A stretch of 64,000 nucleotides of DNA, taken from Kribbella sp. CA-293567 (lineage in GTDB: Bacteria; Actinomycetota; Actinomycetes; Propionibacteriales; Kribbellaceae). The position numbers and the translations under genes are program-made. The notes beneath the pieces are model-generated. The model ran no database searches, was not told the DNA's origin, and was given only the letters and a program-made list of their open reading frames with translations. This document shows, one piece after another, positions 25,151 to 36,532 of the stretch. Where the stretch lies: positions 1,798,001-1,862,000 of the forward strand of contig NZ_CP114065.1 in NCBI RefSeq assembly GCF_027627575.1. The letters run 5' to 3'. Positions within the stretch are counted from its first letter, which is position 1, and each line of letters starts with the position of its first letter.

Positions 25151-25986
25151 GCACGACCGGTACGCCGGCCAAGGTGAGCCCGTTCGGCCGGGCGGTTTCG
25201 GACGCGGGAGTGCTGGCCTGGCGCAGCCTGAAGCGGATCCCGCGGACGCCGGACATGCTGATCTACGCCACCATCCAGCCGATCATGTTCGTGCTGCTGT
25301 TCGCCTACGTCTTCGGCAACGCGATCCCGATCCCCGGCTTCCCGGGCGCGCGGGCCTACCGCGAGTTCCTGATGTCGGGGATCTTCGCCCAGACGATGGC
25401 GTTCGCGGTCGCCTCGGCCAGCGTCGGCCTGGCCGACGACATGTCGAAGGGCCTGATCGACCGCTTCCGCTCGCTGCCGATGGCGCGGTCGGGGGTGATC
25501 GCCGGCCGGGTGATCGGCGACGTCGTGTTCAACGCGTTCGTGATGCTGGTGATGGTGATCTGCGGTTTCATCGTCGGCTGGCGCTGGCACAACGGTTTCG
25601 GCAACGCGCTGGCGGCGTTCGGGATCCTGCTGCTGTTCGCCTTCGCCATGCTCTGGGTCGGCGCCCTGATCGGCCTGTCGGTGGGCGGTCCCGAGGTGGC
25701 GGCCTCGGCCGGCCTGATCTGGCTGTTCCCGCTGACGTTCCTCTCGAACGCCTTCGTCCCCACCCCCAACCTCCCCAGCGGCCTCCAACCGGTGGCCGAG
25801 TGGAACCCGATCTCCTCGATCGTCGCCGCCTGCCGGCACCTCTTCGGCAACCCCAGCCCGTTCGCCAGCCCCGACGGTTTCCCGGCCCAGCACCCGGTCT
25901 GGCTGTCGCTGATCTGGTGCGCGGTCATCATCGCGGTCTTCGCCCCGCTCGCGGTCAACAAATACCGCCGCGCCACCGGCCGATAG
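25147..25986 (+). CDS. ABC-2 exporter permease (DrrB-like), second system
   Basis: This 279 aa membrane protein has about six helices. Family marks are RTPDMLIYATIQPIMFVLLFAYVFG, SKGLIDRFRSLPMARSGVIAGRV and FLSNAFVPTPNLPSGLQPVAEWNPIS. The ATG overlaps the ATPase stop (ATGA). Unlike the exporter at 9.5 kb, this one has a single permease and so probably forms a homodimeric channel. A very strong 16-base terminator stem follows, shared with the convergent greA gene. Confidence 0.9.
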   Translation: MSTTGTPAKVSPFGRAVSDAGVLAWRSLKRIPRTPDMLIYATIQPIMFVLLFAYVFGNAIPIPGFPGARAYREFLMSGIFAQTMAFAVASASVGLADDMSKGLIDRFRSLPMARSGVIAGRVIGDVVFNAFVMLVMVICGFIVGWRWHNGFGNALAAFGILLLFAFAMLWVGALIGLSVGGPEVAASAGLIWLFPLTFLSNAFVPTPNLPSGLQPVAEWNPISSIVAACRHLFGNPSPFASPDGFPAQHPVWLSLIWCAVIIAVFAPLAVNKYRRATGR

Positions 25987-26008
25987 AAGCCGGCGGAAAA
26001 GGCACAAG

Positions 26009-26045
26009 AAAAGCACCCCGGGCCGGTTCGGCCCGGGGTGCTTTT
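26009..26045. terminator. Bidirectional intrinsic terminator between the ABC-2 permease and greA
   Basis: There is a perfect 16-base stem (26009-26024 and 26030-26045) with a 5-base loop. A AAAA run starts one arm and a TTTT run ends the other, so it can stop transcription in both directions. It sits between two convergent genes. Confidence 0.92.
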
Positions 26046-26055
26046 GTGAACTGGG

Positions 26056-26568
26056 TCAGCTCTTGAAAGGCACCGCGGCGACGATCTCCACCGTGACGGG
26101 CTTGCCGTTGGGCGCCTCGTAGGTGGCCTTGTCGCCCTTCTTCTTGCCCAGGATCGCCGAGCCGAGCGGGGACTGCGGGGAGTAGACGTCGATGTCGACC
26201 GAGGCGTCCAGCGCCAGCAGTTCGCGGGAGCCGAGCAGGAACGTCTCGACGTCGTCGTCGCCGGCGAACTTGATCGAGACCTTCATTCCGGGCTCGACGC
26301 TGCCGCCGGCCTTCGGGGTCTCGCCGACGCGGGCACGGCGCAGCATGTCCTCGAGTTGCCGGATCCGCGCCTCCATCTTGCCCTGCTCGTCCTTGGCGGC
26401 GTGGTAGCCGCCGTTCTCCTTCAGGTCGCCCTCGTCGCGGGCGTCGCTGATCCGCTGGGTGATCTCGGTCCGGCCGGCGCCCTTGAGCTCCTCCAGCTCC
26501 GACTTCAGCTGCTCGTAACCATCCTGTGTCAGCCAGACAACGCTGTCCTCATCGATCTTCTGCGTCAT
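26056..26568 (-). CDS. greA: Transcription elongation factor GreA
   Basis: This 170 aa protein has the N-terminal antiparallel coiled coil (YEQLKSELEELKGAGRTEITQRISDARDEGDLKENGGYHAAKDEQ). The acidic tip DARDEGDLKEN is the conserved segment that enters the RNA polymerase secondary channel to stimulate transcript cleavage. The C-terminal part has the FKBP-like fold (VDIDVYSPQSPLGSAILGKKKGDKATYEAPNGKPVTVEIV). The ATG at 26568 follows GGAGCAG. A longer start at 26637 lacks family support. The order greA, DUF4307, divergent mca is the one known from mycobacteria. Confidence 0.95.
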   Translation of the reverse strand: MTQKIDEDSVVWLTQDGYEQLKSELEELKGAGRTEITQRISDARDEGDLKENGGYHAAKDEQGKMEARIRQLEDMLRRARVGETPKAGGSVEPGMKVSIKFAGDDDVETFLLGSRELLALDASVDIDVYSPQSPLGSAILGKKKGDKATYEAPNGKPVTVEIVAAVPFKS

Positions 26569-26756
26569 TGGGCTGCTCCTTTGTCGATGGGATGGGGGTG
26601 AAAATACAACAGGGCCGCCGTCGTCGACGGCGACCAATCCACTGAGCCTAGCAAAACAGCGCTCAGAACCCCACAGTTCTTCGCCTTCTCAAATACTCGG
26701 CAAGCGATTACCGCGGCTTTCGAGGCAACCGTTTACCTTCGGCCGAATCGGGTAGC

Positions 26757-27197
26757 TCAGTTCGGCCTGCGGGCGTCCGCCGTCGTACAGCCGACCAGTA
26801 CGACGGCCGTCGCGGCGCGCTGCGTGGTCAACGTCGCCTCGACCGACTGCTGCCTCGGCGAATCCGGCGTCACCGTGACCGTGATCTCCCCCACGATCGA
26901 GAAGTCGGCCGCCTTGGCCTGCAGCCGGCACTGCGCCTCGACCGACTTGCTCCGGTCGACCTGGATCGTCGCCGTCGCCGAGGTCGGCGAAGTGATCTGG
27001 AAGCCGATCAGCCGGGATGCGACCGGTGGGTTGGCCGAGAGGTTCGCGACCCACAGCAACCAGACCAGCGCACCCACGGCGAGGACGCCGATGACGCCGA
27101 TCAGCAACGGTTTGCGGCTGCGGCCGGTCCGGCCGTACCGGGCGTCCAGGACGGCACTGGAGTCGCCGGTCCGGACGGCAGGGTGTGGGTCGGTCAC
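26757..27197 (-). CDS. DUF4307 membrane protein
   Basis: This 146 aa protein has a basic cytoplasmic N-terminus (residues 1-38), one membrane helix (PLLIGVIGVLAVGALVWLLWVANLS, about 39-63) and a beta-rich outer domain of about 80 residues with two conserved Cys (AQCRLQA and VLVGCTT). It corresponds to the DUF4307 proteins that sit between greA and mca in actinobacteria (Rv1081c in M. tuberculosis). Its function is unknown. GTG 27197 has GAGGAGAACCA upstream. The GTG of the divergent mca gene is only 35 bases away, so the two share a promoter region. Confidence 0.85.
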   Translation of the reverse strand: MTDPHPAVRTGDSSAVLDARYGRTGRSRKPLLIGVIGVLAVGALVWLLWVANLSANPPVASRLIGFQITSPTSATATIQVDRSKSVEAQCRLQAKAADFSIVGEITVTVTPDSPRQQSVEATLTTQRAATAVVLVGCTTADARRPN

Positions 27198-27232
27198 TGG
27201 TTCTCCTCGGGCTTGGAGCACCATTGTGTCTT

Positions 27233-28096
27233 GTGACCGAAGATCTCCGTCTGCTGCATGTCCATGCCCACCCCGACGACGAGTCCAGCAAGGGCGCCGC
27301 GTCGACCGGCCGGTACGTCGCCGAAGGCGTCGACGTGATGGTCGCCACCTGCACCGGTGGGGAGCGTGGCTCGATCCTCAACCCGAAGATGGATCGGCCC
27401 GACGTGCTGGCGAACATCACCGAGATCCGCCGCCGCGAGATGGACACGGCCCGCGAGATCCTCGGCGTCCGGCAGGAGTGGCTCGGCTGGGTCGACTCGG
27501 GCTTTCCCGAGGGCGACCCGCTGCCGCCGTTGCCGGAGGGCTGCTTCGCCTCGCTCAAGGTGGAGGACGCGGCCGCGCCGCTGGTGAAGCTGATCCGTAA
27601 GTTCCGTCCGCAGGTCGTCACGACGTACGACGAGAACGGCGGCTACCCGCACCCCGATCACGTGATGTGCCACCAGATCACGGTGGCGGCGTTCGAGGCG
27701 GCCGGCGACCCCGACGCGTACCCGGAGCTCGGTACGCCGTACCAGCCGCTGAAGCTCTACTACCACCACACCTTCCACCGCGAGCGGATGAAGGCGCTGC
27801 ACGACGCGATGGCCGCGCGCGGCCTGGAGTCGCCGTACGCCGACCGGCTGAAGGACTGGAAGCCGGACCCGGAGAACGAGAAGCGGATCACCACCCGGGT
27901 GGAGTGCGCCGAGTACTTCGGTCTGCGTGATCGCGCGCTGCTCGCGCACGCGACCCAGATCGATCCGGACGGCGCGTGGTTCGCCGTACCGCTGGAGGTT
28001 CACCAGCAGGCCTGGCCGACCGAGGACTACGAGCTGGCCCGCACGCTGGTGGACTCCGAACTGCCTGAGGACGACCTCTTCGCGGGGTTGCGCTGA
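27233..28096 (+). CDS. mca: Mycothiol S-conjugate amidase
   Basis: This 287 aa zinc amidase cleaves mycothiol S-conjugates to release mercapturic acids for export, the actinobacterial counterpart of glutathione detoxification. The HAHPDDESSKGAAS motif at residues 11-24 carries the zinc ligands His13 and Asp16. The third ligand is in GYPHPDHVMCH near residue 145. This version of the motif and the ending LPEDDLFAGL are those of Mca rather than MshB. I use GTG 27233 because the motif must lie near the N-terminus. A longer start at 27185 would run into the divergent DUF4307 gene. CATTGT just upstream may be a -10 box of a leaderless mRNA. Confidence 0.93.
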   Translation: MTEDLRLLHVHAHPDDESSKGAASTGRYVAEGVDVMVATCTGGERGSILNPKMDRPDVLANITEIRRREMDTAREILGVRQEWLGWVDSGFPEGDPLPPLPEGCFASLKVEDAAAPLVKLIRKFRPQVVTTYDENGGYPHPDHVMCHQITVAAFEAAGDPDAYPELGTPYQPLKLYYHHTFHRERMKALHDAMAARGLESPYADRLKDWKPDPENEKRITTRVECAEYFGLRDRALLAHATQIDPDGAWFAVPLEVHQQAWPTEDYELARTLVDSELPEDDLFAGLR

Positions 28097-28127
28097 GGGC
28101 GGGAGCAGACGGTGAGACACTGGAACG

Positions 28128-28484
28128 GTGACAGCGACGACCCCTCTTCTGAGCATCAGCCTGCCGACGGCCGAGATCGATCCGAACACGGTGAAGCCCG
28201 GCTGGGTCGCGCTGCTGATCGTGCTCGGGCTCGGTGTCGCCACGTTCCTCCTGTGGCGCAACATGGCCAAGCAGCTGAAGCGGATCAACTTCGACCCGGA
28301 CGCCGGTGCGCGCGACCGAGCACCCTCCGACGTCCCGCCGCCCAGCTCACCGGACCAGGATGGCGCTGCCGGGCCGGCGCCGACCGAGACGACGACCGGG
28401 CCGACGACGACGGCCGAGCCGGCGACGACAGTGCCGACAGCGAAGACTGAGCCCGCGAGCCAGGACCGGACCGGCGACCGGTAA
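28128..28484 (+). CDS. Small single-helix membrane protein (Rv1083-like position)
   Basis: This 118 aa protein has one membrane helix (WVALLIVLGLGVATFLLW, about residues 25-42), then a basic NMAKQLKRINF segment and a disordered Pro/Thr/Asp-rich tail. The conserved actinobacterial gene in this place after mca (Rv1083) has the same helix plus KQLKRI segment. Its function is not known. The GTG at 28128 is preceded by GACACT with six bases between, a weak -10 box in the leaderless spacing seen elsewhere here. A hairpin follows the stop. Confidence 0.75.
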   Translation: MTATTPLLSISLPTAEIDPNTVKPGWVALLIVLGLGVATFLLWRNMAKQLKRINFDPDAGARDRAPSDVPPPSSPDQDGAAGPAPTETTTGPTTTAEPATTVPTAKTEPASQDRTGDR

Positions 28485-28491
28485 GTCGATG

Positions 28492-28517
28492 CCCCAGGCA
28501 ACGGACAGCGCCTGGGG
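28492..28517 (+). terminator. Hairpin after the small membrane protein gene
   Basis: There is a perfect 8-base stem CCCCAGGC / GCCTGGGG (28492-28499 and 28510-28517) with a 10-base loop, 7 bases beyond the stop. Confidence 0.55.
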
Positions 28518-28603
28518 ATAGCCGAAAGTCACGCTCTGGCAACCGTTTGCGGTGATCTGGTCACGAGATGGTGTCATGCACGGACTCTGTTAGATAGCTC
28601 ACC

Positions 28604-28609
28604 TATAGT
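28604..28609 (+). promoter_or_regulatory. -10 box of the copD-like gene
   Basis: TATAGT is close to the sigma-70 consensus. The expected transcript start is near 28616, giving a leader of about 35 bases to GTG 28651. No good -35 was found. Confidence 0.45.
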
Positions 28610-28650
28610 GTGCGCGTGTCCATCCATGGCCCCGAGGGCGGGAACGCTCT

Positions 28651-29679
28651 GTGACCGCGACCCGCGCCGCCCGGCATCGTATGCCCGGACGTCTGGTCGC
28701 GGGTGGAGCGAGCGCTGTCCTGGTGGCGGCGGTGGCGATGGTGATCGCTTTGTTCGCCGCGGACAGCGAACCGCAGACGGACGACGACGGACTCGGGGGT
28801 GCGGGCGCGCTCGCCGAGTGGCTGATGCCGCTGGTCCGGCTGCTCTCCACGATGGCGACGGTCGGTTGCGCCGGTGCACTGCTCGCCGCGGTCGTCCTGC
28901 TTCGCACCGACGGCGGCCCGCTCGGTCTGCAAGGCCGCCGCGCGATCCGTGACGCCAGCAACTCCGCGGTCATCTGGTCGGTCGCCGCCTTCACCGGCGC
29001 GGTGCTGACCGCCGCCGTCATGCTGGCTACACCGGTCAGCCTGCTCCACCTCCGCCTGGACGACGCGCTCGGCATCCCCGAGGTGAAGGCGTTGCTGATC
29101 ACGGGCATCCTCGTCGCTGCACTGGCGATCGGCATCCGCCGCGTCGACACCTCCGCGGCCGCGGGCCTCGGCGTACTGGTCGCGATCGCTGCCCTGCTCC
29201 CACCCGCGCTGACCGCCTTCCCCCGCGACGAGTCGTACGTCGTACTCGCGGGCGCGGCCCTCGTCATCCACGTGATCGCGGCGACGAGCTGGGTCGGTGG
29301 CCTGGCCGGCCTGGTGCGCTACGGCCGAGCCAGCCGCAGCGGCCTCCCGCTCGTGCTCGAACGGTTCAGCCAGGTCGCGCTGGCGTCCTCCATCGCCGTA
29401 CTGCTGAGCGGCCTGGTCAGCGCGATCGGCCGCCTCGCCGCGAAGAGCGGCGGCTTCGGCTCGATCCCCGACCTCCTCACCTCGGACGCGTATGGCGCCC
29501 TGCTCCTCGCCAAGACCGTCGCCTTCGTCATCCTCATCATCGGCGGCTGGTTCCACCGCCGCCACACCATCGGCGACCTGACCACCACCGGCAACCGCTT
29601 CTGGCAACTGGTGGCCGGTGAACTGATCCTGATGGCCGTCGCCATAGGCCTCTCGGTAGCCCTGGCCCAGACCACCTAA
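28651..29679 (+). CDS. CopD-domain membrane protein
   Basis: This is a 342 aa protein with about eight to nine membrane helices and the CopD/YcnJ-type domain in the C-terminal half (VVLAGAALVIHVIAATSWVGGLAGLVRYG..., SQVALASSIAVLLSGLVSAIGRL, YGALLLAKTVAFVILIIGGWFHRRHTI). CopD proteins are associated with copper uptake or resistance. The conserved His in the HVIAATSWVGG helix and the His pair in FHRRH are candidate metal sites. No copper chaperone or CopC domain is nearby, so a copper role is a family-based guess. Its TAA stop also forms the start of the -10 box of the next gene. Confidence 0.8.
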   Translation: MTATRAARHRMPGRLVAGGASAVLVAAVAMVIALFAADSEPQTDDDGLGGAGALAEWLMPLVRLLSTMATVGCAGALLAAVVLLRTDGGPLGLQGRRAIRDASNSAVIWSVAAFTGAVLTAAVMLATPVSLLHLRLDDALGIPEVKALLITGILVAALAIGIRRVDTSAAAGLGVLVAIAALLPPALTAFPRDESYVVLAGAALVIHVIAATSWVGGLAGLVRYGRASRSGLPLVLERFSQVALASSIAVLLSGLVSAIGRLAAKSGGFGSIPDLLTSDAYGALLLAKTVAFVILIIGGWFHRRHTIGDLTTTGNRFWQLVAGELILMAVAIGLSVALAQTT

Positions 29680-29682
29680 CGT
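29677..29682 (+). promoter_or_regulatory. -10 box of the DUF255 gene overlapping the copD stop
   Basis: TAACGT lies seven bases before ATG 29690. Its TAA is the copD-like stop codon. A leaderless transcript is likely. Confidence 0.45.
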
Positions 29683-29689
29683 TGGGGGT

Positions 29690-31669
<1,980 letters not shown>

Positions 31670-31715
31670 CAACCTGCGCCAGTGCGGGTTTTCCCTGTCA
31701 TTTCGGTGGAATCGC

Positions 31716-31744
31716 TTGACTCTGCCCCCTGACAGGTCCAGAGT
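31716..31744 (+). promoter_or_regulatory. Promoter of the M4 peptidase gene
   Basis: TTGACT (31716-31721) and CAGAGT (31739-31744) are separated by exactly 17 bases. The leader of about 140 bases to the start at 31893 is long for this window and AC-rich, with no clear hairpin. Confidence 0.5.
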
Positions 31745-31892
31745 CCTCCCTCAGTCGGGTGTAACAGAACTCGCATGTACTGACACACAGGGTCACAAGT
31801 GACAGTGACACTTCTGGGCCAGAACATCCGGCGTCCCCAATTGAATTGGTCGCTGCGCCCAAACAGCGACCACACCGTGAGGAGATGTTGTC

Positions 31893-33956
31893 TTGAAACG
31901 ACTGACATCAGCAGGGGCGGTGGTCATCGTCGCAGCTGCGGGGCTGGCAATGTCGCCCGCAGGAGCCACTGACCGTACGGCTCCGCTCCAGGCCACCGGC
32001 TTCAACCAGCCGGCCGCCGTTCAGGCCGAACAGGCGCTGACCGCGCAGACGGCCGCAGCTCTCGGTCTGGCCGGCGGTGAGGTGCTCAAGGTCCGCGACG
32101 TCGTCAAGGACGCGGACGGCACCGAGCACGTGCGGTACGACCGCACCTTCAACGGCCTGAAGGTGGTGGGTGGTGACCTGATCGTCGAGCGCAAGGACGG
32201 CGCGACGAAGGGCGTCATCTACAACCGTGGCGCCAAGGCCGTCGGGGTCGCCTCGACCAAGCCGACGCTGTCCCAGGCCGCCGCCCTGGCCAAGGGCTCG
32301 AAGGCCGCCGATTTCAAGGCAACGAGCAACAAGGGGACGCTGGTCGTCTTCGCCGCCACCGGCAAGCCGGTGCTGGCCTACGAGGTCGTCACGACCGGCG
32401 TCAAGGCCGACCAGACGCCGTCGGTGCTGCACTCGTTCATCGACGCCAAGACCGGCGTCGTCCTCGCCCAGGACGACGAGATCAAGACCGGCAACGGCAA
32501 CTCGATGTACTCCGGCTCCGTCGGTATCGGTACCTCCGGCACCACCGGCAGCTTCAAGATGACCGACCCGAGCCGCGGTGGCAACAACACCACCGACCTG
32601 AACGGCGCGACCTCCGGTACCGGCACGGTCTTCTCCGACCCCGACGACACCTGGGGCAGCGGCACCACCGCGAACCGCCAGACCGCCGGCGTGGACGCGC
32701 ACTACGGTGCGCAGCTGACCTGGGACTACTACAAGAACGTTCACGGCCGCAACGGCATCTTCAACAACGGCCAGGGTGCGCGGTCCCGCGTGCACTACGG
32801 CAACGCGTACGTGAACGCGTTCTGGGACGGCACCCAGATGACGTACGGCGACGGCTCGGGCAACCAGCGGCCGCTGACGTCGATCGACGTGGCCGGTCAC
32901 GAGATGAGCCACGGTGTCACCGAGGCGACCGCGAACCTGAACTACTTCGGCGACGCGGGCGGCCTGAACGAGTCCACCTCGGACATCTTCGGGACCGCGG
33001 TGGAGTTCTCGGCGAACAACTCGGCCGACCCGGGTGACTACCTGGTCGGCGAGAAGATCAACATCAACGGCAACAACACGCCGCTGCGCTACATGGACAA
33101 GCCGTCGAAGGACGGTTCCAGCCGCGACTGCTGGTCGACCAGCGTCGGCGGGCTCGACCCGCACTACTCCTCCGGCCCGCTGAACCACTGGTTCTACCTG
33201 GCCTCCGAGGGCACCGGCAGCAAGGTCATCGGTGGCGTCACGCACAGCAGCACCTCCTGTGACGGCACCACCATCACCCCGGTCGGCCGCGACGTGGCCG
33301 CCAAGGTCTGGTACCAGACCCTGGCCACCAAGCTCACCTCCGGCAGCACCTACAAGGACGCCCGTGAAGGCGCCATCACCGTTGCCAAGACGCTGTACGG
33401 CGCCAACTCGGCCCAGTGCCTCGGCATCCAGGCCGCGTTCAACGGCATCACCGTCCCGGCCGGTGCCGCCTCCTGTGGCACCGTCGTCCCGCCGACCGGT
33501 TCGGAGCGGCTGAAGAACATCGGCTTCGAGTCCGGTGCGGTCAACTGGACCGGTACCACCGGTGTCGTCACCAGCAGCGCCACCAAGCCGGCTCGTAGCG
33601 GTTCCTGGAAGGCCTGGCTCGGCGGCAAGGGTGTCACCGCCACTGCCAACGTCGGCCAGTCCGTCGCCATCCCGGCCGGTGCCTCGACCGCGCAGCTGTC
33701 CTTCTGGCTGCGGATCGACACCACCGAGACCACCGCCTCGACGGTGTACGACAGGCTCCAGGTGCAGATCGTGGACGGTTCCACCACGACCACCCTGGCG
33801 ACGTACTCCAACCTCAACAAGAACACGACCTACACGCAGAAGACCTTCAACGTCGGCGCCTACGCCGGCAAGACGGTCACGGTCAGGTTCCTGGCGAACG
33901 AGGACAGCTCGCTGCAGACCAGCTTCGTCGTCGACGACACGTCGCTGATCGGCTAG
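31893..33956 (+). CDS. Secreted M4 (thermolysin-type) metallopeptidase
   Basis: This 687 aa exported protease has a signal peptide at residues 1-25 (ending SPAGA), an FTP/PepSY propeptide (about 40-190), the M4 catalytic domain with zinc motif HEMSH (His336, Glu337, His340) and third ligand Glu360 in GGLNESTSD, and active-site His near residue 430 (DPHYSSGPLNHWFY). Residues ~540-687 are a beta-sandwich domain nearly copied in the neighbouring M28 peptidase, probably for substrate or surface binding. The start is TTG at 31893, with GAGGAGA upstream. The protein is presumably activated by removal of the propeptide outside the cell. Confidence 0.93.
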   Translation: MKRLTSAGAVVIVAAAGLAMSPAGATDRTAPLQATGFNQPAAVQAEQALTAQTAAALGLAGGEVLKVRDVVKDADGTEHVRYDRTFNGLKVVGGDLIVERKDGATKGVIYNRGAKAVGVASTKPTLSQAAALAKGSKAADFKATSNKGTLVVFAATGKPVLAYEVVTTGVKADQTPSVLHSFIDAKTGVVLAQDDEIKTGNGNSMYSGSVGIGTSGTTGSFKMTDPSRGGNNTTDLNGATSGTGTVFSDPDDTWGSGTTANRQTAGVDAHYGAQLTWDYYKNVHGRNGIFNNGQGARSRVHYGNAYVNAFWDGTQMTYGDGSGNQRPLTSIDVAGHEMSHGVTEATANLNYFGDAGGLNESTSDIFGTAVEFSANNSADPGDYLVGEKININGNNTPLRYMDKPSKDGSSRDCWSTSVGGLDPHYSSGPLNHWFYLASEGTGSKVIGGVTHSSTSCDGTTITPVGRDVAAKVWYQTLATKLTSGSTYKDAREGAITVAKTLYGANSAQCLGIQAAFNGITVPAGAASCGTVVPPTGSERLKNIGFESGAVNWTGTTGVVTSSATKPARSGSWKAWLGGKGVTATANVGQSVAIPAGASTAQLSFWLRIDTTETTASTVYDRLQVQIVDGSTTTTLATYSNLNKNTTYTQKTFNVGAYAGKTVTVRFLANEDSSLQTSFVVDDTSLIG

Positions 33957-33987
33957 TCACCGAACGGTTTGTCCCGCTGTGAACAGT

Positions 33988-34022
33988 CCGGGGCGTACGG
34001 CCCGCCCGGCCGTGCGCCCCGG
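33988..34022 (+). terminator. Terminator between the M4 and M28 peptidase genes
   Basis: A 15-base stem (33988-34002 and 34008-34022) has a single G-T wobble and a 5-base loop, and is followed by GCTTTTCG. Each peptidase gene therefore probably has its own transcript. Confidence 0.75.
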
Positions 34023-34035
34023 CTGCTTTTCGTGA

Positions 34036-35496
<1,461 letters not shown>

Positions 35497-35510
35497 TCAC
35501 GACCAGCTGG

Positions 35511-36017
35511 TCAGACCGGTTTGCAGAGGTTGCCGGGTTTGGTGGCTTCGGTGAGCAGCTTGCTCACCGAGGTCACCATCGGCTTCAGTTTCGGGTCCTC
35601 CAGCCGGGTCAGCCCACCGTTGGCCGAGACCGCGACGATCATGTCGTCGGGGTGCCGGACGGTCGGCTTGGTGACTCCCACGGAGACCCAGTCGACCTGC
35701 TTCGCCGCCTCGGTGAGCGAGCCGAGGAAACCGGTCTCCAACTTGCAGCGGCTGGCCTTGCCGCCTCTCGAGGTGACGCTCGCGACGCCGTCGGTGCCGA
35801 CCACGATCCGGTCGTCGAAGCCCGCGAAACCGCCCGTCCTGCTGACGGTCAGCGGCAGCCCGGAGCCACCGGGCGTAGGCGACGAAAGGCTGACGACCGG
35901 AGTCGACGGACCGGGAACGGACGGCGTACTGCCCGCGCCAGGATCGGATTCGTCACCGCACCCGGTCACGACCAGGCCGGCGGTGGCTACCAGTACTGCG
36001 AACCGGATGCTCTTCAT
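35511..36017 (-). CDS. Small lipoprotein of unknown function
   Basis: This 168 aa protein has a lipobox (LVVTGC) with the lipidated Cys at position 20. A Pro/Ser-rich linker follows, then a ~115-residue domain containing FDDRIVVGTDGVASVTSRGGKASRCKL and a closing NLCKPV, so two Cys could form a disulfide. I do not recognise the domain. ATG 36017 is chosen because AGGTGGG precedes it; an in-frame ATG at 36029 would add four residues. The gene converges on the M28 peptidase gene, and its divergent neighbour is the Ddn-like gene. Confidence 0.75.
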   Translation of the reverse strand: MKSIRFAVLVATAGLVVTGCGDESDPGAGSTPSVPGPSTPVVSLSSPTPGGSGLPLTVSRTGGFAGFDDRIVVGTDGVASVTSRGGKASRCKLETGFLGSLTEAAKQVDWVSVGVTKPTVRHPDDMIVAVSANGGLTRLEDPKLKPMVTSVSKLLTEATKPGNLCKPV

Positions 36018-36049
36018 ACCCACCTGCATACCCGCCTTCGGGGTGACGG

Positions 36050-36055
36050 CAGACT
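36050..36055 (+). promoter_or_regulatory. -10-like box of the Ddn-family gene
   Basis: CAGACT stands six bases before ATG 36062, the same spacing as other leaderless starts here. The first base deviates from TANNNT. Confidence 0.35.
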
Positions 36056-36061
36056 TCGTGC

Positions 36062-36532
36062 ATGGGCTGGTACACGAATGTCATCCGCTCGTTAGGGCAT
36101 CGGCCCTGGTTCGCCGCTGCTGGTCGCGCTCTGGTGCCGGTCGATCGCTGGCTGCAACAACGGACCGGTGGCAGGGTGAACATCCTCGGCCGATCCGCCT
36201 TGCCCACTTTGCTTCTGACCACCCGGGGCCGCAAGTCCGGGCTGCCCCGGACCGTGCCGCTGATCTACGCGCCCGACGGCGACAACTACGTCGTCACCGC
36301 CTCGAACTGGGGTCAGCAGAAGCACCCCGCCTGGTCCGGCAATCTGCTGGCGTCCAGTGAGGCCACGGTCGCTCTGCCCGGTGGACGCGAGCTCCAGGTC
36401 CGCGCCGAGCTGGCCGAAGGAGCTGAGCGGGAGCGGGTCTGGCCTCTCGTCACCAAGGTCTGGCCCGCCTACGACACGTACGTCGTCCGCAGCGGCCGGG
36501 AGATCCGCGTCTTCGTTCTCACCCCTAGCTGA
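36062..36532 (+). CDS. Deazaflavin (F420)-dependent reductase, Ddn family
   Basis: This 156 aa protein belongs to the nitroreductase/deazaflavin-dependent family that includes M. tuberculosis Ddn. Marks are the segment LLLTTRGRKSGLPRTVPLIYAPDGDNYVVTASNWGQQKHPAWSGNLLASSEATV. The GRKSG element binds the F420 phosphate side and W-G-x-x-x-x-P-A-W lines the cofactor. Family members use reduced F420 to reduce quinones and other lipophilic substrates. The gene ends with an 8-base overlap with the convergent kinase-like gene. The substrate is not known. Confidence 0.87.
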   Translation: MGWYTNVIRSLGHRPWFAAAGRALVPVDRWLQQRTGGRVNILGRSALPTLLLTTRGRKSGLPRTVPLIYAPDGDNYVVTASNWGQQKHPAWSGNLLASSEATVALPGGRELQVRAELAEGAERERVWPLVTKVWPAYDTYVVRSGREIRVFVLTPS